Of a DNA stretch of 64,000 bases, positions 46,279 through 54,637 are shown in pieces. The notes below the pieces were generated by a model. It did not search any database and was not told the DNA's origin. It saw only the letters and a list, made by a program, of their open reading frames with translations. Position 1 is the stretch's first letter; every line of letters starts with the position of its first letter. A program made the position numbers and the translations under genes. The stretch is from Gemmatimonas aurantiaca (GTDB lineage: Bacteria; Gemmatimonadota; Gemmatimonadetes; Gemmatimonadales; Gemmatimonadaceae), in the NCBI RefSeq assembly GCF_037190085.1, contig NZ_JBBCJO010000005.1, positions 1 to 64,000 on the forward strand. The letters are read 5' to 3'.

Positions 46279-48798
46279 ATGAGTACAGCCGCCCGGATCG
46301 AGGAGCTCCGGAGAAAGTTCGAGGAGAATCCGCGCCGCTATTTTGCGCCGCTCGCGAACGAACTCCGGAAGGCCGGCGAGTTGTCGCAGGCCATCGCGCT
46401 CTGTCGCGAGCATCTGCCGAAGCAGCCTGGGCACATGAGCGGATACATCGTGTTCGGTCAGGCCCTCTATGAGAGTGAGAGTCTGAGCGAGGCCCGGTCG
46501 GTGTTCGAGCAGGCGCTGGCACTCGATCCCGAGAATCTGATCGCCCTGCGCCATCTGGGTGACATTGCGCGCCGGCAGGGTGATCCCCTGGCCGCCCGTC
46601 GCTGGTATGAGCGGGTGCTGGACGCCGACCCGCGCAACGACGACATCGCCGCGCAGTTGGCGACGCTGTCCACGCCGGCCTACGGAAGTCGGGCCATTCC
46701 CCAGGCGGGCGGACCGGCCATCGGCCAGACTCCGGTGCCCACTCCCGGTGTGCCGATGCCGGTGGTGCCGGCTCCGGCTCCCGATCTGCGTCCCGTGTCG
46801 TTCACGCCTTCGGTTCCGGTGCCGATCATCGGCGCTGTCGTGCCCACGCCCGATGCTGCCTTGCGGGCGGTGGATTTCGACGAGGTGAATGCGCGGCTCC
46901 GCACACCCGTGCCCACGCCATTGTCGGTGCCGGCGGCCTTTGTGCCGACCGCGCCGGTGGTGCCGCCCGTGGTGCCCGCTGCATTGGCTGGCGATCTGCT
47001 CGATCTCGAAGCGATGGAGATGGAAGGCGACCGGATCGTGGCGGCCATGCCGACGCCAATGGCGACCCCGGTCGTGGAGCCCGTGGTGGAGCCGGTCGAA
47101 ACCGTCGTGGAATCGGTCGGGACGCCTGTGGACGCGCCGATCGAGCCGTCGGTCGAGCCGCTCGTCGAACCATCGACACCGTCCATCGAAGCCCGGTTCG
47201 AGCCAGTAGCCGAACTTCTGACGGAGCCCGCAGCCGTGGTGGTGGCCGAGCCCATGCAGGAGCCCACGGCGGAGTCCGTGGAGCCGGTGGCAGAGCAGAC
47301 GGATCCCTTTGCTTTTGCCGACGTCGACACGGGGGCGGTCGCCGCTGCCGAGGAAGCGGCGCTGGCCGAGTCCATGGATGCCGATGCGTCTTTCGAAGAA
47401 GGCCTCGCCGCACCGGAATGGCCCGACACCACGGAACTCGTGGCCCGTGTCGTCACGCCCCGCAGTGTGACCCCCGCATTCGTGGACGTGCCGGTGGAAG
47501 CCGCCGACGCGTTCGGGCGGGAGTCGAGTGACCCCGTGGTGTTTTCGCTCCCGGAGCCCGAACCGGATATCGCCGACGAAGAATTGGTGATCGCGGCGGA
47601 CACGTCGACGGATACTTCGGTTGATGTTGCGGCCGATGTTTCGGCGGATTCGTCGGTGGATCTGCCCTGGCTCGCGCCGCCGGTCACCCCCACCGAAGAA
47701 GTGGAGGCGATCGCCGACGCCATTGCCGAGGATGCGCGCACGGCCGGCGATCCGGATGACGTGTCGGTGTACGCGTTGCCCGTGGCTTCGATGCCGCACG
47801 AGATCGTGGAAGGACTGGACACCGAGGAAGTGTCCTTCTCCGATGTGCATCCCGAAGCCGTGTCGGACATGCTGGTCGAGGACCAGGACTTCGAGGCCGA
47901 GGAGCAGGAGGCACCGTCGCCGGCGTTCGTCACCGAGACGATGGGCGAACTGCTCGTGACGCAGGGATTCATCGAGCGCGCGATCAGTGTGTACGAAGAA
48001 CTGGTGCGTAGGCGTCCGTACGACCCGGTGCTGTCGTCGCGTCTCGCCGAATTGCGCGAGCAGGTGGAAATCCCGGCGCCGGTCGACCTCGGGGTGGATG
48101 CCGGGATGGACATCGGAGCCGAAGCAGAAGACGTGGTCGAAGAAGTGGGGCATGTCGACGTGGCCCACGACGTCGCGCATGCGAATGACGTGCTCGCGGC
48201 GCCGGTCTACACGGCCCGTGAGCGATTTGCCGCACTCGCCGCCCGGCGGGTATCCCGTCGCACGCCGCGCGTCTCGACCGCTGTGCCGGCCCCCGAGTGG
48301 AGCGGTGCCACATGGGCGGGAGATGTCGGTGACGATGGGCTGACGTCCCTTTTTGGCGCGGCCAGCGCCGAACCGCAGGACGATATGGCTGCCCGGGCCC
48401 TGGCCGATGCCTTCGCATCGCGTGATGTGGAGAGTGCGGCGGTGAACGACGCCCTCGCGAGTTCGCTCTTCGATGCGGCCACGGCCGCGCGGATCCCCAC
48501 ACCCGCCTATGGCACCGTGCGCACGCCCACGCCGCTGCATAACACACCGCTGCGCAACACGCCGGTACGCAACACGCCCGTTGCCGAAGCCGCCGCTGGG
48601 CATGCTGCGGAGCCGTCGCCGGGACATGTTTCAGGGGATGTTTCGTTCGATCGTTTCTTCCCCGATCCGGCCACCCAGGCGCCGTCGGGAGAGACGAAGT
48701 CACCGTCATCGGGCGCATCGAATACACCCGATGGACCGAGCGCCACGGACGATCTGGCGCAGTTCTCCGTCTGGCTCAAGGGATTGGGTAACGCGTGA
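46279..48798 (+). CDS. Second giant TPR protein with Val/Pro/Glu-rich linker
   Basis: Not assigned to a named family. The 839-residue product has N-terminal TPR units (RKFEENPRRYFAPLANELRKAGELSQAIALCREHLP, GYIVFGQALYESESLSEARSVFEQALALDP, ALRHLGDIARRQGDPLAARRWYERVLDADP). A linker of more than 450 residues dominated by VEP/PVP/PTP steps follows. A single TPR-like block near 555-600 (TETMGELLVTQGFIERAISVYEELVRRRPYDP) comes next, then a tail holding a 15-bp DNA tandem repeat (48529-48573) that encodes NTPLR/NTPVR. No signal peptide or TM. It shares its overall plan with the 39.3-kb protein, so the two may be paralogues with a shared scaffolding role. GTGA overlap with aroQ. Confidence 0.78.
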   Translation: MSTAARIEELRRKFEENPRRYFAPLANELRKAGELSQAIALCREHLPKQPGHMSGYIVFGQALYESESLSEARSVFEQALALDPENLIALRHLGDIARRQGDPLAARRWYERVLDADPRNDDIAAQLATLSTPAYGSRAIPQAGGPAIGQTPVPTPGVPMPVVPAPAPDLRPVSFTPSVPVPIIGAVVPTPDAALRAVDFDEVNARLRTPVPTPLSVPAAFVPTAPVVPPVVPAALAGDLLDLEAMEMEGDRIVAAMPTPMATPVVEPVVEPVETVVESVGTPVDAPIEPSVEPLVEPSTPSIEARFEPVAELLTEPAAVVVAEPMQEPTAESVEPVAEQTDPFAFADVDTGAVAAAEEAALAESMDADASFEEGLAAPEWPDTTELVARVVTPRSVTPAFVDVPVEAADAFGRESSDPVVFSLPEPEPDIADEELVIAADTSTDTSVDVAADVSADSSVDLPWLAPPVTPTEEVEAIADAIAEDARTAGDPDDVSVYALPVASMPHEIVEGLDTEEVSFSDVHPEAVSDMLVEDQDFEAEEQEAPSPAFVTETMGELLVTQGFIERAISVYEELVRRRPYDPVLSSRLAELREQVEIPAPVDLGVDAGMDIGAEAEDVVEEVGHVDVAHDVAHANDVLAAPVYTARERFAALAARRVSRRTPRVSTAVPAPEWSGATWAGDVGDDGLTSLFGAASAEPQDDMAARALADAFASRDVESAAVNDALASSLFDAATAARIPTPAYGTVRTPTPLHNTPLRNTPVRNTPVAEAAAGHAAEPSPGHVSGDVSFDRFFPDPATQAPSGETKSPSSGASNTPDGPSATDDLAQFSVWLKGLGNA
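48529..48573 (+). repeat. 15-bp in-frame tandem repeat in the second TPR gene
   Basis: Three consecutive 15-bp units (48529-48543, 48544-48558, 48559-48573; consensus ACGCCGCTGCGCAAC) plus a partial fourth encode T-P-L/V-R-N steps. Its length is a multiple of three, so copy-number change would keep the reading frame. Confidence 0.8.
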
Positions 48799-49262
48799 TC
48801 ATCGGTGTTCTGAACGGCCCCAATCTCAATCTACTGGGGACTCGCGAGCCCACCATCTACGGCACCGCCACGCTGGCGGACATCATGACTCACCTCGAGG
48901 GCGTCGCGAACGCGCTCGGGGTGCAGTTGCGTTCGGCCCAGTCCAACAGCGAAGGCACACTCATCGACACGCTGCATGCGTGGCGTGGCGAGGTCGATGG
49001 CGTGGTCGTGAACGCCGGCGCCTACACCCATACCAGTCTCGCGCTGCGCGATGCGTTTTCCGCGACGGCCATACCCTTCGTGGAAGTGCACCTCTCCAAC
49101 ATCCATGCCCGGGAACCGGAGCGCCGGCACTCGATGCTGGCCAGTGCGTCCATCGGCATGGTGTGTGGACTCGGGGCCGATGGTTACGAGTATGCCCTTC
49201 GCGGCCTGATCCGCGCCCTGCAGTCGTTGCCGTCGCGTCAATTGCCGCCCGTTCGCGGCTGA
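48795..49262 (+). CDS. aroQ: Type II 3-dehydroquinate dehydratase
   Basis: AroQ makes 3-dehydroshikimate in the shikimate pathway. The 155-residue product matches the dodecameric type II enzyme: NGPNLNLLGTREPTIYG with the catalytic Tyr/Arg flap, QSNSEGTLIDTLH, NAGAYTHTSLALRDA, VEVHLSNIHAREPERRHS with the catalytic His, and GLGADGYEYALRGL. GTG 48795 overlaps the preceding TPR stop. aroQ-pepP-accB-accC is a recognised conserved order in many bacteria, often with efp; efp is missing here. Confidence 0.97.
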   Translation: MIIGVLNGPNLNLLGTREPTIYGTATLADIMTHLEGVANALGVQLRSAQSNSEGTLIDTLHAWRGEVDGVVVNAGAYTHTSLALRDAFSATAIPFVEVHLSNIHAREPERRHSMLASASIGMVCGLGADGYEYALRGLIRALQSLPSRQLPPVRG

Positions 49263-49276
49263 TCCGCAGGCCCTCC

Positions 49277-50368
49277 ATGACATCCGATACCCGATCGGCG
49301 CGTCTCGCGTCGCTCCGCGATGCACTGGCGCGCGCCGATATCGACGGATTGCTCGTGTCGTCGCTGTCGAACGTGCGGTACCTCACCGGTTTTTCCGGCA
49401 GCAACGCGCTCGTGCTGGTGACGTCCCGGGAATGCCTGCTGCTCACCGATTTCCGGTACGCCACCCAGGTGGAGGAGGAAGTTGGCGATGCCGCCACCGT
49501 GCGCATCGAGCCCACCAGTCTGTGGCTGGGCCTCTGGAACGCGCTGCAGCACATGACCGGTGTGGACCGGATCGGCTTCGAGACAGGGCATCTGCTGCAT
49601 CGCGATTTTGCCCGTCTGCTGGAGCAGGGCAGCCGGTGGCAGTGGCGTCCGCAGGAGGACCTCGTGGAGACGCTGCGGGAGCGGAAGGACGCCGGTGAAG
49701 TGGCGGCCATCGAGGAGGCCGTGGCGATGGCCGAGCAGGCGCTGGACCGCACGCTCGGGAAGTTGCGTGCCGGACTGACGGAAACGGCCGTGGCCGGCAT
49801 ATTGGAGCGCCATCTCCGGGAGGCGGGGAGCGAGGCGTATCCGTTTGCGTCCATCGTGGCCTCCGGACCCCGTTCGGCGCTTCCCCATGCGCGGGCCGGC
49901 GACCGGGTACTCGGCCCGGGTGATTTTGTCCTGCTGGACTTCGGGGCCGTGGCGCGGGGCTATTGCTCCGACATCACCCGCACGGTGGTTCTGGGGCGGG
50001 CATCGGCGGAGCAGCGGGAGGTCTATGAGATCGTCCGGGAAGCAAATGGGCGCGCTTCGGGTGCGGTTCGGCCCGGAATGACGGGGATGGCTGCAGATGC
50101 GGTCGCGAGAGAGTACATTGACGCCCGCGGGTTTGGTGAGGCATTCGGGCATTCGCTGGGTCATGGCATCGGCCTGGACGTGCACGAAGCGCCGCGTCTG
50201 GCCCGTACCGTCGAAGCTCCCCTCGCTGCCGGCATGGTCGTGACCATCGAACCGGGCATCTATCGCCCGGGCTGGGGCGGGGTGAGAATCGAGGATGATG
50301 TGCTGATCACCGAATCGGGGGGACGCGTGCTGACGAGTTTCCCCCGTGCGCTGCACGAAATCGTTTGA
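49277..50368 (+). CDS. Xaa-Pro aminopeptidase / M24B metallopeptidase
   Basis: A 363-residue pita-bread-fold peptidase that removes the residue before a proline from peptide N-termini. It has an N-terminal creatinase-like domain (DGLLVSSLSNVRYLTGFSGSN, LLLTDFRY) and the catalytic domain with all five metal ligands in family context: Asp221 (LLDFGAV), Asp232 (CSDITRT), His296 (GHSLGHGIGLDVHE), Glu325 (TIEPGIY), Glu339 (RIEDDV). ATG 49277 lies 14 bp after aroQ. It corresponds to the YqhT/PepP partner of the aroQ-acc cluster. Confidence 0.95.
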   Translation: MTSDTRSARLASLRDALARADIDGLLVSSLSNVRYLTGFSGSNALVLVTSRECLLLTDFRYATQVEEEVGDAATVRIEPTSLWLGLWNALQHMTGVDRIGFETGHLLHRDFARLLEQGSRWQWRPQEDLVETLRERKDAGEVAAIEEAVAMAEQALDRTLGKLRAGLTETAVAGILERHLREAGSEAYPFASIVASGPRSALPHARAGDRVLGPGDFVLLDFGAVARGYCSDITRTVVLGRASAEQREVYEIVREANGRASGAVRPGMTGMAADAVAREYIDARGFGEAFGHSLGHGIGLDVHEAPRLARTVEAPLAAGMVVTIEPGIYRPGWGGVRIEDDVLITESGGRVLTSFPRALHEIV

Positions 50369-50439
50369 CCTCGTCCGAACCCGTCTGACCTCGCACCCGG
50401 TGTCTCGCCGGGCGCCGCTCCTCTTTAGCCTCTCCCTCC

Positions 50440-50940
50440 ATGATCGACCTGCGCTACGTGAAGAAGCTGATCGAAATGCTCGACGGCTCCACGGTGGATT
50501 CCATCGAGATCTCCTCCGACAAGGGGATGAAGCTCCGGATCTCGAAGAGCCCGCAACAGCGCGCTGCCATGACCGTTGCTCCCGCCGCGCCGGCGCCCGT
50601 GGCTGTCGCCGCACCGGTGTTGCCTGCGGCGCCTGCGGCGCGTCCTGCCGAGGAGGGGGGGACTGCGGCGCCGAAGGCCGAGGCGCCGAAGGCCGCGGCC
50701 CTCGAGATCAAGTCGCCGATGGTGGGCACGTTCTACTCTGCGCCTGAGCCCGGCGCGAAGCCCTACATCTCCGTAGGGGATCGTGTCAGCAAGGGACAGA
50801 TCGTCTGCATCATCGAGGCGATGAAGATCATGAATGAGCTCGAGTCCGAATTCGATGGCGTGGTGCGCGAGGTGAACGTCACCGATGCGCATCCGGTCGA
50901 ATACGGCCAGGTGCTCTTCCGCATCGATCCGACCGGCTGA
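50440..50940 (+). CDS. accB: Acetyl-CoA carboxylase biotin carboxyl carrier protein
   Basis: AccB carries CO2 on biotin between biotin carboxylase and carboxyltransferase in the first step of fatty-acid synthesis. The 166-residue product has an N-terminal helical region (LRYVKKLIEMLDGSTVDSIEI), an Ala/Pro linker, and the C-terminal biotinyl domain with EAMKIMNE (biotinylated Lys129) and the AccB-specific thumb-like segment GTFYSAPEPGAKPY. ATG 50440. The expected partner accC is not next: pilT and a long palindromic repeat lie between. Confidence 0.97.
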   Translation: MIDLRYVKKLIEMLDGSTVDSIEISSDKGMKLRISKSPQQRAAMTVAPAAPAPVAVAAPVLPAAPAARPAEEGGTAAPKAEAPKAAALEIKSPMVGTFYSAPEPGAKPYISVGDRVSKGQIVCIIEAMKIMNELESEFDGVVREVNVTDAHPVEYGQVLFRIDPTG

Positions 50941-50951
50941 GACATGACGAC

Positions 50952-52163
50952 ATGACGATGGTCTCCGGCGTTGCGCCCGGCCTGAACGGCACACAGGGCA
51001 GCAGCGCCAACGGTGCGGCTTCCGCGCCCGCTCCCGCTTCGGGTCTCGACCTGAAGGCCGCGCTCCAGCGCATGGTCCGCGAAGGCGCCTCCGATCTGCA
51101 TCTCAAGGTCGGCCGTCCACCGACCCTCCGTCTGCACGGAGACCTCGTCCCGCTCGACATGCCGCCGATGCGCCCGGAAGAACTCCGGGCGCTCGCTGAG
51201 CATCTGCTGCCGCCGGCGCAGCTGCGCGAATTCGTCGAAGCGCGTGAGTCGGACTTTGCCATCAATGTGCCCGGCATCGGGCGCTTTCGCGTCAACGTCT
51301 ACCAGCAGAAGGGGACGGTGGCGTTTGCCATGCGCGCGATCGCGCACGCGGCGTCGAATGTGCGGGACCTGAATCTGCCCTCCGTGCTCGAGCAGATCGC
51401 CATGCGTCCGCGTGGCCTCGTGCTCGTCACCGGCGTGACGGGGTCGGGCAAGAGCACGGCATTGGCGGCGATGATCCAGCACATCAACGAACGCCGCAGC
51501 GCGAACATCATCACGATCGAGGATCCGATCGAGTTCGTGCATCGCGATGTGCGCTGCCACATCAATCAGCGCGAAGTGGGCACCGATACCGCTTCGTTCT
51601 CGCAGTCGTTGCGCCGGGTGCTGCGTCAGGACCCCGACGTCATCATGATCGGCGAGATCCGCGATCTCGAGACGCTCGATGTCGCACTCAAGGCGGCGGG
51701 CACGGGCCACCTGGTCTTTTCCACGCTGCACACGACCGACGCGACGCTCACGATCAATCGGGTGTTGTCGTTCTATCCGCCGCACCAGCAGAACGAAGTG
51801 CGGTTCGCGCTCGCCAACGCGCTCGCCGCGGTGGTGTCACTCCGTCTGGTGCCGCGCGCGGATCAGCCGGGCCGTGTGCCCGCCTGCGAGATCCTGGTGA
51901 ATACCGAAGCGGTGCGCGATCAGGTACGCGATCTCTCGGCCACGCTCAACATTCCCGACCTGATCAAGGAAGGCAGTGTCGCGTACGGCATGCAGAGCTT
52001 CGACCAGTCGCTCATGAACTGGTACTCGCGCGGCGTGATCTCGTACGAGGATGCGTTGTTCAATGCGTCCAACCCGGCCGAGTTCGCGCTGCGGGTGCAG
52101 GGCGTGGACGGGGCGAGCGATACGGCGTTCGACGGATTCCGGCCGGGCAGCAACGCGGCCTGA
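50952..52163 (+). CDS. pilT: Type IV pilus retraction ATPase PilT
   Basis: PilT powers pilus retraction in twitching motility. The 403-residue product has an N-terminal PAS-like domain (MVREGASDLHLKVGRPPTLRL), Walker A GVTGSGKST (161-169), Asp box and Walker B (DPDVIMIGEIRDLETLDVALKAAGTGHLVFSTLHTTDA), and the PilT/PilU hallmark QSLRRVLRQDPDV with the His box. The N-terminal 30 residues are a Gly/Ser/Ala/Pro extension. The AIRNLIRE-type retraction motif is poorly kept (PDLIKEGSVAYGMQSFDQSL), so PilT versus a PilT-like paralogue is not fully settled. The gene stands 11 bp after accB. Confidence 0.93.
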   Translation: MTMVSGVAPGLNGTQGSSANGAASAPAPASGLDLKAALQRMVREGASDLHLKVGRPPTLRLHGDLVPLDMPPMRPEELRALAEHLLPPAQLREFVEARESDFAINVPGIGRFRVNVYQQKGTVAFAMRAIAHAASNVRDLNLPSVLEQIAMRPRGLVLVTGVTGSGKSTALAAMIQHINERRSANIITIEDPIEFVHRDVRCHINQREVGTDTASFSQSLRRVLRQDPDVIMIGEIRDLETLDVALKAAGTGHLVFSTLHTTDATLTINRVLSFYPPHQQNEVRFALANALAAVVSLRLVPRADQPGRVPACEILVNTEAVRDQVRDLSATLNIPDLIKEGSVAYGMQSFDQSLMNWYSRGVISYEDALFNASNPAEFALRVQGVDGASDTAFDGFRPGSNAA

Positions 52164-52172
52164 TGGACTACT

Positions 52173-52376
52173 TTGCCGCGGATTGCGCGGATGGGGCGGA
52201 AACAGCACGGATACAATCAGTAGAGAACGGATATTGGAACTGCTTTTTTTTATAGTGGCCGGTGCGTTGGGTCATCCAACCTGACGTGTCGGCGCTACTG
52301 CGGCTTGAATCGGCGCGGCAGTGGACCTCATGCCATATCCGTGCTGTTTCCGCCCCATCCGCGTGATCCGTGGCAA
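52173..52376. repeat. Dispersed palindromic repeat, copy 1 (composite)
   Basis: The left arm (52173-52213, beginning TTGCCGCGGATTGCGCGGA) and right arm (52335-52376) are inverted repeats with about 3 mismatches over 41 bp. The 121-bp middle contains an 8-T run followed by a degenerate copy of the arm (TAGTGGCCGGTGCG) and a small GTTGG-GTCAT-CCAAC hairpin, so the copy may be nested. It is the same family as 61070-61170. It lies between pilT and accC, in the likely accC leader. Confidence 0.85.
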
Positions 52377-52463
52377 CGGTCTGTCCATCTCCCGGTTCGT
52401 TCGAAGCCCGGGTGAACTGCGCCAGGACTGGCGGCAGGGCAGTGATCTCGCCACCATTACCGG

Positions 52464-53822
<1,359 letters not shown>

Positions 53823-54569
53823 GTGCGCATCGACGTGCTGCTCGGCGAGGCACCGGTAGTGCCCGCCGATGTGGCCGATCGAGTGGTGGTGGTGATCGAT
53901 GTCCTGCGCGCGGCCACCACGGTGGCCACGGCGCTGGCCAATGGGGCCCGGGCGGTGGCGCCGTTCGAGACCGTCGAGGACACGGTGCGGCGGGCGCGGG
54001 ACTTTGCCCGTGACGAGATCCGGCTGGCCGGCGAGCGCCGCATGGTACGGATCGAAGGGTTCGATCTCGGCAATTCACCGCTGGAGTACGGGCCGGAAGT
54101 CGTGAACGGACGAATCATTCTGTACACGACCACCAACGGGACACGCGCGCTCGCGGCCACCCAGGGAGCCCGCGTGTGTTTTTTCGCGGCGTTCGTGAAC
54201 GCGACGGCCACGGTGCGTGCCGTGCGGGCCGCGATGAGCGAGCACACGGAGGTGCTGATCATCTGTTCGGGACACGAACGGCGACTGGCGCTCGAAGACG
54301 TGGTGTGCGCCGGACGACTCGTGCGGGGGATCGCGCAGGGGCAGGAGCATCTGGTGCGCGCCGACGGAGCGCGCGTGGCGGAATTGATGGAACGACCGTT
54401 CGTGGGCGGGATCGCATCGGTGGCACACGAGGCCACGCACGCGCGGTCACTGAGTGACGCCGGATTCGACGCCGACGTGGCAGCGTGCCTCACGCTGGAT
54501 CGATATGATACGGCAGTACGTTATCAGGACCGGCAGTTGCAGCGGCATGCCGTCGCTGCGGGTCGCTGA
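53823..54569 (+). CDS. ComB-family 2-phosphosulfolactate phosphatase homologue
   Basis: A 248-residue member of the ComB family, Mg2+-dependent phosphatases named for 2-phosphosulfolactate hydrolysis in coenzyme M synthesis. It shows the family blocks VVVIDVLRAATTVATALANGA, DLGNSPLEYGPEVVNGRIILYTTTNGTRAL, and ICSGHERRLALEDVVCAGRL. Bacteria without coenzyme M also have such genes, and no comA or comC-like gene is here, so the true substrate may differ. GTG 53823 starts directly after the accC TAA, implying translational coupling to fatty-acid synthesis. Confidence 0.85.
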   Translation: MRIDVLLGEAPVVPADVADRVVVVIDVLRAATTVATALANGARAVAPFETVEDTVRRARDFARDEIRLAGERRMVRIEGFDLGNSPLEYGPEVVNGRIILYTTTNGTRALAATQGARVCFFAAFVNATATVRAVRAAMSEHTEVLIICSGHERRLALEDVVCAGRLVRGIAQGQEHLVRADGARVAELMERPFVGGIASVAHEATHARSLSDAGFDADVAACLTLDRYDTAVRYQDRQLQRHAVAAGR

Positions 54570-54637
54570 CGCCGCAGGGCAGGCAGCCCGACGGACGCGA
54601 ACACCATCGCGAAACGCGGGCTGACGGGAGAGTGACG

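Noticed and set aside
45946..48627. 893-residue minus-strand open frame opposite the second TPR gene
   Set aside because: Gly/Arg/His-rich shadow of the low-complexity linker; it overlaps ppiD's start region and has no family signature.
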